Assembly: GCF_030848805.1 (NCBI RefSeq)
Contig: NC_092362.1
Span: forward strand, 17,653,642 to 17,717,641
Length of the DNA stretch: 64,000 bases
Reading direction: 5' to 3'
Source: Temnothorax longispinosus
Taxonomy: Eukaryota; Arthropoda; Insecta; Hymenoptera; Formicidae
The notes under the pieces were generated by a model, which saw only the letters and a program-made list of their open reading frames with translations, made no database searches and was not told the origin of the DNA. Made by a program: the position numbers and the translations under genes. Numbering within the stretch: position 1 is the stretch's first letter; each line of letters opens with the position of its first letter. Positions 49,837 through 63,830 of the stretch are shown piece after piece.

Positions 49837-52205
49837 GTACAACTTTTGGAAAATATATCGCGCTGATGTTTCGCGCGCGCGCGCGCGACCGAGCATTTGC
49901 GGTTCGCTCGAACGGGCGAATCGTGTCGATCCATATACATCCGTTGTTTCGATCATCGGAAAGTAGTTTGATTCCGAGTGCATCAACGTAAACGTCATTA
50001 TTTCGAATTTGGTACGCGAATCGGGTTTGAATGAATTTCGTGGCTTTCACCGTCCGGGAAAATTCATGTTGCGGCGAGGCTATTGCGTTATAGAACGACC
50101 GGGCGCGCGTATATGCGGAAACAGCTAAAAAGGTATAATGCGTGGCGGTTGAAGAAAAATAAACAAGCGCGGCGGGCAAAAACTTGCGTGGCTCGCGCTA
50201 TGCATAAAACATCGCTAATTACTTTCTGCAAAATTAATTATCGTTCGTGGCGTATTTCTCTCGAGATAGGGGGGGGGGAGGATATAAACGGGGGAGAAGC
50301 TAAGAAAGCGGGAAGAGTATTCAGTGGGAAATCTAGAGACGGCGTAAAGAAATGTTACGCCCTTTCGTTGTTTATCGTCGGTGTGTACGGTAGCTATATT
50401 TTTCTGTCTCTCGCGACAACCTTTCTACCTTCCAGCCACAGCCCATAATTTCATCCTCCCTGCTAGTTTGCTGTGTCTTCATGGCTGCGCGCATTAATTT
50501 GCATATTGCGCTTTGTATGTCTTCATAATTGTTTGACATAAGCGCGCATGCCGCAGAATTAATATTCGGTTTCAATAATACGACGCCCAGGCGGGGCGAG
50601 GTTGCCAATTAGCATCCGTGCGTTTTTCATGCGAAGATTTAGGTCAGTTTTTTCCGAGTTACAACGTGGAAATATTTTCCCTCATTATTTTTAGTCCCGC
50701 GTACGCGATATTTCTGTTTTCTTTTCCTATAGTTTTTTTTTGCAGTCTTCTTTTACTTCAACTTCACTCATTTGCTATATCGTTGTCTCTACGAAGCTTT
50801 CAGAATATCTTGCTTAAAGAATTCTCGGATACACGTATATAATAATAGCACGGTCAAAAGTGCATCTACAGAATGCCGGACATTTTCTTGTCGTCTTATA
50901 ATTAACGATTAAAAATAACAAGTTCTTGACGAATTAAGCTTTCTTCAAGAAAGAAAATGAATGATGAAATTGTATTCTCTCTTTAGTTAATCTCAAAAGC
51001 TTTGCACAAAGACTGGGGCTTTATTCTGATAGAATTTTAATCCGAAGCTTATGTGAGAAGTAAGATAAATTATAATGTTATTTCAATATTTAAAATCTGG
51101 AAAAATGATGAATAATGATCTCCTTCAATATTTCTCTTTCAGCAAGATTCATTTCCAAATTTATCATAGAAACTATAATGATATTGTATTTAATGATTTA
51201 GAAATTTTGTATGTCGTGCGTCAAATCGCAGTGTAATTGAGCAAGTTCTGGGATTATCTCCATTTTTATATAAACATCCTTTTCTCTTTCACACGTTATT
51301 TTTTTCTTTTTAATTTATCTTCGTAATCTGTATTTTGAATTTCAAATATTTTATTTCGACAATATTAAAACTTTCCTAAGTTTTTTCTCCCGATCACATT
51401 TGATCGATTTTTCAGCGATGCATTAAATTGATCAGATCTGCTTTTATTAATTAACATTAATAATTAATTTATTACCGCGCATAAATATAACAGTATCGTT
51501 CTTTGCGAGAGAGACGTAGCGTGTCAATTAATATTGGCGGGGGTGCAGGTGTGCCAGATGTATGCTAATACCGTTGAAAATCATATCCGCACTACGCCAG
51601 GATTGTGATTACTGGAAAATGTAAATTACGACGAGCTGGATGCGAGCGCGATGCGGATTGTCTGACTAATATTTACGCGCTTGCGCCCGTCGCGTAATTT
51701 ATTATCGCGACCGCACGTTGCTCTTATAAATTAGAGAGTTTGCCGATATGTTCGTGCATACCGTCGTTAATCATGTTCTTCCGGATTTCTCTGTCGGTTA
51801 CGTTTAATTCCTGACGAAGAGGTAATGGATCGTGAATATGTACAAAATGAAGTATCTCGAGCGAGAAAACAGTAGAGATATTAAAGCATTTATTTATACG
51901 TTTTGCAATGGAGTTGAGCTATTATATAGAGCGAGAATTTAAAGAAAAAAAAATTATAAAAAGGTAATAAACATAAAAATTATTTAACGCTTATGAATAA
52001 GGTTAGATGAATAGAATTCTACAATGGATATTAATAATTTCACGACAATGAATTGCTATTGCGTATTGGTTTTTTTAATAATACTCTGATGTGTCCATTA
52101 AATTAATAGGTCATCATTTTGAATGATTTTATAATATCTATTAATTTTATCGTTTGGAAATTGCTCCGCTGCTATGCACTCGACAGCCTGCATTATTTCG
52201 CTTCA
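49837..52205. other. Gene-free stretch with (CG)n and G-run
   Basis: A run of alternating CG, 16 bases long, lies at 49872-49887 (Z-DNA-prone). A G9-type run is near 50270. CpG-rich to about 50300, then AT-rich at 50850-51480 and 51880-52160. An acceptor-like T-rich tract ending TTTTTTGCAG at about 50745 has no donor after it. No gene recognised. Confidence 0.45.
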
Positions 52206-52227
52206 TAATAATAATAATAATAATAAC
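52206..52227. repeat. (TAA)n trinucleotide run
   Basis: About seven units of TAA/ATA repeat. It gives an Asn-rich artefactual frame. Simple microsatellite. Confidence 0.85.
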
Positions 52228-53329
52228 ACAATGGTAGCAGTAATAATGATAAAACGCTCGACCACAACGATTCCTGCTCGCGACTTTCAATCGAATGGTC
52301 CCGTTGCGGCTAAAATTGCCGCGTTTGCTGTTCGGTGCACCATGTCGAACGCGATCGAATAAACAGCGTGGTTTATTTACGGCAAAACTGACTTTACATC
52401 GTTCAGATTTGTTGCTGATCCGTGTCGATTAAATCTTGATTGTTCACGGCCACGTTTCTCTTATCGAAATACGCTCATTCGCTGCTGTGCTGCTTAGATC
52501 CGGGCGGTCCGGGCCCGTTTGTTTCACTCAAGTACTCGAGGTGCTCGAGGTGCTCGAGAAGGCGGGTTATCAGACCGGAGTATCTTGGCTATGCGCGAAA
52601 GGGAGCGGGTTTCCTAGGGGTGAGAGAGAGAGAGAGAGACAGAGGGGGAGTGGAAGAAAGGTGGGAAGAGGGATGGTGGCCGGCCGCAGGGTGTTATTTG
52701 CGTTATTTATACGTCCCACGAGCATCGCCGTGTTTATAATCGGGCGTGCCCGCTCTCGACAGCCGTGATTACACATCGTTATACTAGTTAACCCGCCGGA
52801 AATGACGGGCCTCGAGTGCCCACGGGCCACGAATACGGCGAAGAGGGAGAGAAGGAGCGAGAGAGCGAGTTACGCTCCCGGACGGTGTTTCCGGTCTTAT
52901 CTGAGAAGGAGTCTGCGCTCAGATCTTCTTGATCTCTATCTACATTATCCGACGATCACTGTTAACGAGCCGGATCCGAGATTTTGTTATTCTTGATGTA
53001 ACGTGTATCGTTACATTCAACACATATGTGTTGTTGCGAGTTTCGCGATTTGTTTGCCAGTGATGCGTAAGATGAAGGCTTAAATGATTCTCAAATTCGC
53101 CTGTATCAGTATATGATGCAAAAAGAGAAAATACTCGCCGTATTTGCGCAATGCTATTTGCTATCTCTAATTACTGCTTCGCTCTGATGAACCGATAACG
53201 ACGTTCCAATAGTAATAACGGCCGGTCTGTTTATTCGCGAGCATGATTATTGCATTTACAGGGAAAAAAAAGAACGGCTTAATAATGTGCGCAATTATAC
53301 CAAGCGTTCGTAGCAGATTGTGGCTTGAT
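52228..53329. other. Gene-free stretch with short tandem CTCGAG repeats
   Basis: At 52532-52558 a 9-base unit GTGCTCGAG is repeated about three times. A short GA run lies at 52621-52640. Two adjacent palindromes (TGTAACG/CGTTACA around 52997-53015, then AACACATATGTGTT at 53019-53032) follow. The overlapping CpG-rich frames at 52436-52830 have no domains. Confidence 0.5.
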
Positions 53330-53506
53330 ATGCGACTCGGATATTTATATTTGCAATTTCCTTTAATTGTTTTTTGTCTTTCTACGTGTAGCAAAACGAT
53401 TTCCCGCATCTGTTACTGCACCCGAGTTTCGCGCTGCAAACACTCTGTTTGTTCTGCGCGAAACGATATACTTACGACGTTGTTAAGATACACAATCGGT
53501 TATTAG
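53330..53506 (+). CDS. Possible small Cys-rich secreted peptide frame
   Basis: ATG at 53330 opens 58 codons to TAG (53504-53506). The frame also extends upstream to an ATG at 53243. From 53330 the start reads as a plausible signal peptide with hydrophobic core YLYLQFPLIVFCLS. A short basic section follows with four cysteines spaced C-x-C-x6-C-x4-C (from RICYC to SVC). That is reminiscent of small disulfide peptides in general but matches no family I can name. No promoter or poly(A) signal is evident, and chance is likely. Confidence 0.12.
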   Translation: MRLGYLYLQFPLIVFCLSTCSKTISRICYCTRVSRCKHSVCSARNDILTTLLRYTIGY

Positions 53507-56500
53507 CTGCAATATGCGCTGTTCCGTAAAGTATGAATGATAATTAATAATTAATTAATACAAAAATAGAATTTACAAATATCACTTTAAATACTAATAA
53601 GATACTTGGAGAATAATTCAATTTGGTGCATATAGAATTTTAGAAATTGAAAGGGATTACTAATCTATCTCAGAGATCCTCTGGGATTATTATATGTTAT
53701 TAAATTTAATCTATCGAGTTTCTCTGCTATGGTTGTGATATTAATTGATTTTATACCACATCGTCTAAAAGTAGTATAATGTAAACTCAGCTTAGAGCGA
53801 GATAAGTCTGCGCGATAAATAGCCGTTCTAAATATCACGGTGGCCTACGAGCGATTACACGTAAACGGTCGGGTATACGCGGACGATATTTAATTCGTGA
53901 GTTAATTACCTCGATTAATATTCCGCCATTGGACGGCACCAGATAGGAACGCGTGTGTGCGTGTTACATTTTCCATAATGCATAGCGATAAACAGCTCTC
54001 TTGGGCTTTGGCCCTTCCGGCCGCGCGAGCGGGGGTGACAGAGATTCCGTCTACTCTCGTTAGCCGTCGGCTGGTACACGGTAGGTGCTAATTTGCTTGG
54101 AAAACGTTGGATTTGGCTCATGGCGCCGAGCGGCAACGGCCGTGCGACTGCTCGATGCACTTGTACTAACGAACCCGAGTGCTCGAGACGAGACACTTTG
54201 TTCTACTCAGTCGGCCTTGGAACGCGTAGGCGTAATTCTTCTGAATGATCCCTCCATTACCCTTGTTTATTGCGAGTTTAATGCTCTCATAAAACGCAAT
54301 TCAAGACTTTTGACGCAAGATATTTCGACGAAATGTGACTGTCTCGTAGATGGTAGACGCGAATGTTTTACAGAAACGTGCTTATTTGGAGAGAAAAATG
54401 ATTATTATTTCTTATAGTAGGTATATAGTAATATAATGTGATAAATATAATACAGAAAGAAATAGGAGAAGAAGAGGGAGAAAGAAGGAGATTACAATAT
54501 AACAGAAGAGAAATCTTATTTCTAAATCTCAAGATAAATCTTTTATTACTATTTATATTTTAGAAGAGGGATACAAAATTTTATTTTATTTTATGAACGA
54601 CGTATATATGTAATATTCTTTGATATTTTACGTAGTTAAAAAGAGAAATTATTGTGTCGCTGTAGATTTGATGTTTAACAATGCATTGCATGTACACGAA
54701 CGAATGGCATTTTACATCGATGTTCGATGTTACCTATCTATGAAGGGGATTGCGCATAGCGATATCTCGGTGTATCGGGTAATATTTCCAATGAAGAAAC
54801 GAAGAAATAAATTTATTCGCGAGCGAATTTATCCATCGAATCGGGCAATACGAGCAAACCGGGATTTACTTTCGTATAGTCTGTGGTTCACGTCTCCCTG
54901 TAACTGCCGCGAAAGATGCGCTACTCCTTCATATGGCGCGCGCATCGAATCACGCGCACATATCCGATGCACAGTGGCTTCGACATCCGATTAGTAGCGC
55001 GCGATCGATATATCTCCGCATTCCGTCCGCGTACTACCAAAGTATATTGGGAATTTCCCGATTAGAATGCCTAAAATTCCACGAGTTGAGCCGTCATTGG
55101 CATTATTCGTTCGCCGGATGCGAGCCGGCTTTCCGCCGTGAGACCGTCGGGCATTCGCCCGAATGCAAATCGGTCGCGTTCGATCATCTTCATTAAATCC
55201 AATCACCGTGCTTTGCAACGAATAGTTGAAATTACTCGGAAACAGTAATATACCTCGTAAGAGTCGCCATTTCTCCGCGCCTATTTGGTACTTGATGATA
55301 CATCGAATTAATGGTCTCCTGTAGATTATGCATTGAACACATTGAAAAAAGCACCCGAGATTCAATACTCGTTCTCTCGCATTCCGTTTCTCCATTTTTA
55401 CCGCGGGAAGTTTGCCGAGTCTACCGACGGTTAATTCGAGCGTACAACGTAAATTTCGTCGTTTTCGGGCGAGATTCTCTCGAATGCCCAGCCTTTCGAA
55501 AACGCCGTCGCGTTATTGGATTTCGTGCCATGCCAATCAACAAGTGTCCACTTAATTAACGCCAATGTATTCCCCCCGGCGTTGTCATCGATTTGCTAGT
55601 CCATCTGATTTAACGACTACGGTATACACGACTGTCTACGATATACGTGCGAACGTAATCGTAACGAGGTCATCGGATTTTTGCATTAAGAACACCCAGG
55701 CACAGTCGTTATTCGATCTAGAACGAGTACTACAGGAATATCATAAATTACCATAAGATTACCATGAGAATAGCATAAAATTATTAGGTCGCTGCATATG
55801 AAATGATTCCGAAATTTTTCCGTTTTATTGAACGTTCTTATAAATATTTTCTGACAATCAAGAATCCTATATATATCATGTTAAGAAGTAGCAGTAATTT
55901 TCTTACAAAACTTCTTAACTACTAACAACTTCCGCGAGATGTTCGCAATTTTTCTAATTCTTTTCTAAGTTAATTTGTGGAAACGACGTTAAGTGCTTTT
56001 TTCTGAAAGACATGAAGAATTGCTTAATTTTTTAATTATATAAATTTCTTCAGAATTATTACTACTAGTTATTACCACTTAAAGATTATTTTACCTAAAG
56101 CCATAGATGCAATATACCTTTTACGCTCTAATACTTTTATCAATTAGATATAACAGTTACGTGGTTCAGAGATACGTTCCGCTTTTAGTATAATTTCATA
56201 TTCTCTTCGTATTTTCATCGAGGGTAAATCGATCGAACTGTATCTTGGCTGTGATCCTTTCGCCGTTCGGTATTACGTGCTGTGGCCACGAACGAACCTT
56301 TATCTACACCGACGACCCCTTTGCCCTGCGTTGTTATGCAATTAGTGCACTCGGGATTCCCTCAAGAGATCTAGAGTTTCCTCTCTGTTAGAGGCTGCAT
56401 TTCTCCGTCTCGTCCGCCCGCCACGCCTGCTCTTTAACTCGTTCGTCTGCCCTGTCGCTTTCCGTTTCGCAATTGAATAACGAGAACAATAGTTTACTTC

Positions 56501-57647
56501 TGCTTGAATGTCCGGCCCCATCCACGGTGTGGTTGCCTCGCTAATGCCAAGGAGCTACCCAAAATTCTTAGACGATTGCGTTCTCTTCAAACAGTAATAA
56601 ATACCACAATGCGGCCGCGACTGTATTTTAACGGCGCGCCGTAGATTAACGCCGCGGCGTTAATTCAATTATATCTTTAAATATTACATAGCGATTTTGT
56701 ATGGAATCATAAATGTGAATACCCAATGGGATAGAGATTAAAATGAATTGCCATAGTATATTTTAAGCTAAGAATTTACTTAGTTTGTGTATCAATTTGC
56801 ATCATCCATAAGAAATTTTCCGAAATAATTTACTTACATATTATTCAGTTTTAATTTATGGTAGTTGTATTTGGTAGTAAGTATTCGATTATATATTTCC
56901 GTAGTTGATTAAGTAAAGACAAATTAAAAACAGATATTGCTTATATCCATTTAACTCTCTAGTATATTGAAAGTTTTTTGGAGACTTACAATAATAGATA
57001 AAAATAAATTATTATTAATCATTGATAAATAATGAGAAGTTAAAATTGCGATTATTGCAATTGATTCAGAAATTCATTTTTTTTATCGAGGAATAACATC
57101 GCGACATTTTTTTCTAATATCTTGACAATAGGATCTTCGGAAAATACGTTTCAAGCTGAGCAATATGTGTCGCTCTCTTGTCGCCTCTTTCTCAAATAAT
57201 ATCGCTTCTTCCTCAAATATGTCGTATTATGTTATAATATGACATATTATCGGATAGGCAACGTACGACAGATATTTCTTCACGCCCTTTTCTTTTATTC
57301 ACCCTTGTGAGAGTGCCTGTAAGGCACTCATGCGCGTTTATTCGGCTGGTCGCATATTTGGCGGAATAAAATGTAATGCGCGCGAATGTAGAACGAAAGA
57401 GGAGGAATTCTCTCGTCGCGAGGAAAGCTGCGGCACTGCCGCCTCTTTCTGTTCCACTGTTTTTCCCCGTTTCTATTGGAAATGGGGATAAAAGGAAGGT
57501 AGTCAAAAGTGCGGGAGCGATCTTCTCTGGAAGGCAGAGAGAAGAGGTAGGAAGATTGCGCCAACAGTGGGACGACCGGGGCGAGAGGCGCACAAAACCT
57601 GGAAAGGGCATTTCCTTTTCGGAGAAGAAGTGAGAGGGGAGAGAGAG

Positions 57648-57650
<3 letters not shown>
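53507..57650. other. Gene-free stretch
   Basis: AT-rich at 53520-53780, 54420-54640, 55790-56160 and 56680-57120. CpG-rich at 53880-54260, 54880-55560 and 56220-56660. No frame resembles a known protein and no repeat with clear ends was found. A weak GA-rich purine section lies at about 54456-54495. Confidence 0.45.

Positions 57651-57689
<39 letters not shown>
57651..57689. repeat. (AG)n microsatellite
   Basis: Thirty-nine bases of uninterrupted AG, preceded from 57632 by imperfect GAGAGGGG units. It produces Leu/Ser-rich and Arg/Glu-rich artefactual frames on the two strands. It is the complement-type partner of the TC tracts at 23717 and 39294. Confidence 0.95.
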
Positions 57690-57692
<3 letters not shown>

Positions 57693-60600
57693 ATCCACTT
57701 TCGACGCACTCGCGTCTGCAAAGACGCGAGCAATAAAATTGGTAATCCTACGATAAACACGTCCGAGATGCTAATCCTGCCTGTCGGCGTAAGTAGGCGA
57801 TTACCTGCTGCAGCACTTGGAATAATTCGCGACAGCCGCTTTGTGTGTACAGCACCTGCCTCACACAGTAGTACTCCGTAGCCATGCCTGAGGCGGTTTA
57901 GTCCGGTTAGAGCTGGAAATTTGACTTATCAATGCGCGCATTTGATGCAATGCAGATTAGAATCAGACAATCGTTTGTATCGTTACACGCTATAATAGTG
58001 ATATATACGCCATTGTTTTCAGAAAAACAGAAATTTGAGTCACCTGGCGTTACAAGATATCTAATATAAAATTCAATTACTTCACCAGCTTTTTATTTAT
58101 TCCATGTATAAAAATAGACGTCGCAAAATAGCTATGTACAGTAACAGTCGCGCTGTGCGCACGTGCTTATTTTTACTTATTAACGATGTATATCCCGTCC
58201 AACGGGTTTCTATCATCTTGAATGTAGTGTGCGATCTGCGCTCTGTCGCGGATGTTCTTGCGGAACGATATCGCGGGAGCATTGCGCGCGCGAGCCGATA
58301 AGGATTTCATTTTACCTGATGGGAGTTTCATTAAGCGGTAATTAAGTTCCGCGTCGCGCGCTCGAAAGCCCCGCGGATAGGCGACGGCGCCGTTCTTGCG
58401 ACACCGCCGTATCATTATAAACCGATGCATCTTAATCATTCTTCGCCCCGACGCCTATCCGTTTCCTGTTACGTCTTCTACTCACTTTGTCCCTCTTTTC
58501 GTCCCGCTTCGCTTCCTCCCATCTATCCGCGTTTTCCCCGCTTCGTTCTTCCCCTTTTCGCTCGTCCTTCCTTTCGGGGGCCACTCGACTCTCGGTTCAC
58601 TCCCCGTCTCTTCGTTTACAGCCTTATTACGTAGGATTAGATTAACTTCCGAGCGCAACCCACCTTGTTTATCCTGCTACTCGGCAGGTACTCTCCGCCC
58701 ATGCTCTTGAAAACCGGGGATGATCTCCGGTAATAGCCTTAAAGGGTAGGTAGATTCGTTTTCCCCTGGCTAGGCCCTTGTTCCTTTTAGACACGGATTT
58801 AGGTGGAAAATAGACGCCGGAATTTGATCTCGGAAAGTTAGCGTTATTTAATACCTGGGAGAAGGTTTCTACCCTTCCAAATGGTACTCGAGATTGTCCT
58901 CCTATTTACTTGCGACGTCATTGACAATTTAATTTTCTGCTTTTGTAAACAACAACGGTAACATTTAACCGGAGCAGAATATCGTTCATTTAAGGAACTA
59001 ATTCGTTCATATAATTCGGTCATATATTGCTCATTTGCTATAATAACGACAAAAAATTCTTTTTTTAAATTGTTTGTAAAAAAAGAACAGGTCTTTGGAG
59101 CTCTTATTACTGATAAAATGACAACTAAGCTTCTAAAAATCAATTATTACACTAAAATCGCATTTAAAAATAATATTATAACATTTTAATAATTTAAAAC
59201 ATTTAAATTTATTTTTTTAAAAACTTTGTTTTTTGAGTCATGTCATTGCAAATTAGCAATATATCATTATCTTATTTGTATTAGTACATTTGTATCGAAG
59301 TATAACTGCATATCATAAGGATTGCAAAATTAGCGGTTTGCAGCAAATATGTGAAAAGTTCTTTCTGGAATAAGAAAAACTTTCTATATCTTTCTAATAC
59401 CATTAATATTGTTCTAAAACATTTGCTACAATGTTCTCTACAGTACAATTTAATAAAAATTGTTAGAATCGTATCTGTTAGGAACGACTATTCGATATCT
59501 TTAAATTTATGTCGCGCTTCTTACATTCTGGACACGAGTCTCGTCTGAAGGAACTATATCAGTATTAATCTCGCGTCCGATATACCGGGCATTGTTTTCG
59601 CGCCGGCTGCGTTCGAGATTAATATTCAGCGAGAAGTTCTCTCCACGCGCGTAACAACTGAGAAGGAAACGGAAAATTTAATGACCCGACGAGGCTGCAG
59701 CCGGACGTGATCGAGGACGATTTCGAGAGGTGGACCCGATGCATGAAAGATGGAAATACATTACGGCTAATGGGCGATCTTTAATAAACTATTAAGTCCC
59801 CTCGTTGGGGGAGAGTTTTAAACTCCGCGACGCGCGACGGAGTCGGTCCTTTTTCGCTCTTTCTCGCTCGCTCTTTATGCCCGTCCATTTCTTAACTTTT
59901 TCCCTGGCGTTTCTTCCGCTCGACCTCTTTCTAGATGTCTGCGAATAGCTCATAACTTTGCGGTTCTAACCCCATCTCTCTTACTTCCAACCCTCGTCCC
60001 CATCCAACCTGTCGTTCCACCTCTCGACTCTCCCTTACTCTGTCTCTCTTCCTTTTTGCGCTACTCGTTCTTACCTCGGGTATTCTTATCTCGGGGACCC
60101 CTTTATATCGTAATTACCATTTTTATCCTTCCTCTTGTCCCCTTCTCCCACTCCCGGGTCCACCATCGCCGTTTGGTCCTCCCATCGGAATTCATTAAAG
60201 TCTCAGGAGTATTCTCCCGTAACTAGGGGACTTCTCTTTCTCTTCGAAAGAGGAGGTGACTCCTTCTTCCATCCGGCGAGGAGAAGAAAAAAATTCAAAG
60301 AGAAGACCGGGTCACGTTCTCCAACGCGAGAGAAAATCTCTCGCCAGTTCCCGATAGACGACAACGACGACGACAAAGTAGACGAAGTAATCTTATGGAA
60401 GTTACTTTGCGTCGAGGAGTTTCCGGCGTAATGGGCGCGATTGGTACCGATTTCGTTAAGAGTACATTTAATTTAATAAAAGCAGCCGCCGCGAAAGACG
60501 ACGGCGAACGCCGGTACGGTGACGCGCCGTTTCCTCTTTCTTGTCTGTACAATCGGTAAACTAATTATTCATAATATACGAAATTAATTTATCGATTCGA

Positions 60601-61563
60601 CTGCATTTGCATATTAGACAAAGGCGGCGCAAGGAAGTAGTGTCAGATACATTTTATCTCGAGATAAAGATAATCTTCAGTTTAGTTTTTACTTTAGACG
60701 AGTTATCCTACCTTTCTGCCAAGCACAGCCATACTTATGTCCTTACATAAGTCTCGTCGTCTTAATGCTAAACTTTCCAGTATTTCCTCTGAAATATATC
60801 TCTATTTTTCATTGCTTAGCCCTGTGAATTCTTAAATCCAGTTAAAATGTGATATTAAATTCTGTGAATCTCTTTATATGTTATAAAACATATGCGTTCT
60901 AAAAGGTTAACAAAAATTGTTTTTATTTTATTTTATGTGCGAATTTTATTATCTCTCTTCTTTTTTATTCGCTATAAGCACAATTTCAAGTTTATTGTTT
61001 CTCCAAAGTTAAATAATAGTACCTATATTTACACTTTTTTGCAATTTTCAGTGTTTACCGTAAAATTTCAGTCATAACGCAGTGAGAGTATATTTTTATT
61101 CCATACGAGATAAACAAAATAAATCTCGCGGTCCAATTAATGTATGTTTTACTAAAAATAACTGCGACCAGCATCAAATTTTTATACGATCGCGAGCGTG
61201 AGATTCGAGAACCGTGCGATCAGCACAGTTTATCCGGCAATATCGGAAAGAAGAGACTGATTGTTGCTGCATGAGAGACCGGTTTCCGCGACGGTAATGG
61301 AATCGAGGGTCGGCAAGAGTCGATCAGTCAAACGGGTTAATCGATAATGCAGAGGGGGGAAATGCGGGGAAATGCATTATTGATTTTTATAACGACGACG
61401 AGAGCAGGACGTCGCTGATGCCGCGACGAAACGTTTTCAGGCATCCGCGTTTACGTTCGCATCGCGCTTGCATGGCAGTTCCTCTTCTCGGAATCGCTAT
61501 AAATGCACCTTTTGTTTGGGTGACAGTGTGCGACAGAGTTATGCGCTATGTTATCGCGAGTTT
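57690..61563. other. Gene-free stretch
   Basis: CpG- and pyrimidine-rich at 58330-58720 and 59570-60430, where T/C-rich plus-strand DNA gives Pro/Ser-rich open frames. AT-rich at 58960-59480 and 60840-61100. No domain, RNA gene or transposon end recognised. Confidence 0.45.
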
Positions 61564-61579
61564 ACGCGCGCGCGCGCGC
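61564..61579. repeat. (CG)n run
   Basis: Sixteen bases of alternating CG, the second such run in the window (the other is 49872-49887). Its survival suggests low germline CpG methylation, as is usual in intergenic insect DNA. It is a Z-DNA-prone sequence. Confidence 0.85.
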
Positions 61580-63830
61580 AAGGGAGAGCGATAAACCGGC
61601 GAATACTTACGGCTCGCAGTAAACCGAGGCTCTTTGTAGCGAAGGCTTTTCTCAGGCATTACGCGCTTCCTCACTCTGCAGATGGGAGATGTTATCGAAT
61701 CGACTGATAAAAGCGCGATTTTCTATTCGCGCGCCGTCCGCAAAGTTTCGCGCGGAGAACGCGACTCGCACAACGGGGCGGCGGTTACACCGCATTTACA
61801 GGCTCATCTCGGCGGAAAACTATCACAGGGAAGACGGTGACGGAGTGGATGCGGAAAACCTCGCCTGTTTCGCTCTCAACGTTTCGTCTTCCTCTCCGCG
61901 TTGCGTGGACGCGGCCCGCGATCAATCTGCGAAAAAAAGAATATAACCTTCTCCTAACGGAACACGAATCAAGGCGTTATTCCGAGAGAATCTCCGACGG
62001 GAATCTTCGCCCCGCGTTATCACGCGGCCGTTTTGCACGAGAGATATTTCTTCCCTAATGGCAGGTTGCTCTCTCGCACGTTCCTCTACTTAATACGCGC
62101 GTGCTACTGTATTAAAGAAGGTAGTTTGCGCACAGTGCATTCACCACGCAAGGGGTGAAGATGAGAGCTCTTGAATGTATGCATAATATACGTGTACACG
62201 CGTTATAATGTATATGTTACGTTATTTAAATTTCGCAATTTAATACACAATTTCGTAATTTAATACGAAGTATTCATAGTTTGAACCTTTCACATATCAC
62301 GGAATTGAAACAGATTTATTTCTTTTCTATATCTTTTAATGGATTTCTTAGATTTCATTTTCCATCAGTTGCGATAACTTTTTTATTACTTTATGCGCTA
62401 AACGCAAGTACACAGAGTGACCTAGTTTTCCAGGTTAAAATGAATTTTCTATCGGCATCAATGAATTTCTCAATATATACGGTTTTAACATGAGAGGAAT
62501 AGATTGGATTTTTTTTCAATATAATGGAATCAAGTAAAATTTGTTTATATTTAATCTTTTTTACAAACTATTGAATGCCATTCTCTTCAATTTAGATGAC
62601 TATAATTGTCTATTTAATATACATATTAGTAACCAAGTATACGACATATAGTTTTAAGTTTTCTGAGTTAAGACCTAAAATATAAGAGCTGAAATCTGTC
62701 GATGTTATTTTTTACTCAGACAAGAATTTAAAACCAGCAAATGTTTGTTTCTCTCTCTCCTCGTGCGAGTAGACGACCGGTTTGCAAGAGAAGCTTGTAA
62801 TGGATTAACGTCTCGTGCCCTCGTTTACTTTATTTGCCATTGCCTTTGCCGGCAACGCAGGATGCTTTTAGAAGTTTGCCCGAGTTAACTGGAATGCTTA
62901 ACTGGAATAACTTTGCAGATAACTCTGAAACCGAAGTTGGCCCCGGGTCAGTAACGTATAAGCGATGGTTGTATCGCATCGATTTATCAGGGCTTGCGTA
63001 GCTCCCCTGTTCCAGGAAGTTTTGATGTGCAATATAAACAACGACGATCGCACCTTCGGTCATATCGCTTTCACTCTCGCGAGCGGAGCGATAAAACACG
63101 GAATATGTGCGTGAATAAAACTCTTTCGCGCGTAAGGGCGTGATAAACTCGTGTATGTCTGGTTTTAATTATTTTAATAGCCGTGGCCAATTTGAAAAAT
63201 AAAAATAAACAGATTGGACTGCGTGCATCAAGTCGACGCGTTTCGCTTTGAATGCTTACGATCGTGTTTCACGATCATTTTTCACAACGTCGGCCCTCGG
63301 ATAATCTATAATTTCGAGTACGATCGTTTTGAATTTCTGCTAAAAAGGATTTTAATAACGTTATTTGGCGAGCGTCCGAGATAAAATTGGAATGAAAAAA
63401 TGTCAAGCATCTCTCGTGGGGACTCCACGGTATCGACTGCAAACGACCTGGACGATGAAATTAATATGCTGTTAATAATTTATTTAATCGTGCGTACGCG
63501 GATGCTCGGATCGACGCTCAAATTATCCGCGCTGCAGCGTTTTGCACGTTTATAAATCTATTTTCAATTTGTTAGTCCATAGAGGATAATTTGCAAGAAA
63601 TAACGCAGACACGCCCGCCCGGCGTTAAAACGATACGAAGACCTTCTCTTCTTGCTTGCCCGCAATGGCGATTGCGTTAGCGTCGCGGGAAATATTTCGA
63701 ATTCATCTCGTAGACCACGACGTGATTTACAACGGTTCGGTCGACTGTAAATTCGTACGTAAACGCGGCCGTGTCAAGCTCGGAATGCAGAACGCGTGTT
63801 TGCATTCGCTCCAAAACCTGGGTGTCTTAC
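61580..63830. other. Gene-free stretch
   Basis: CpG-rich to about 62150, then AT-rich to 62740, mixed after that. Frames at 61468-62058 are open by low stop density. A small hairpin, ATCGTG/CACGAT, lies near 63261-63275. No gene recognised until the donor-terminated frame at the right edge. Confidence 0.45.

Noticed and set aside
49571..50179. About 200-codon open frame, minus strand, the longest in the window
   Set aside because: Starts at TTG, very basic and repetitive composition that is partly the complement of the pyrimidine tract and CG run. No recognisable domain.
57213..57881. Long Leu/Ser-rich and Arg/Glu-rich frames around 57.6 kb
   Set aside because: They are translations of the (AG)n microsatellite on the two strands.
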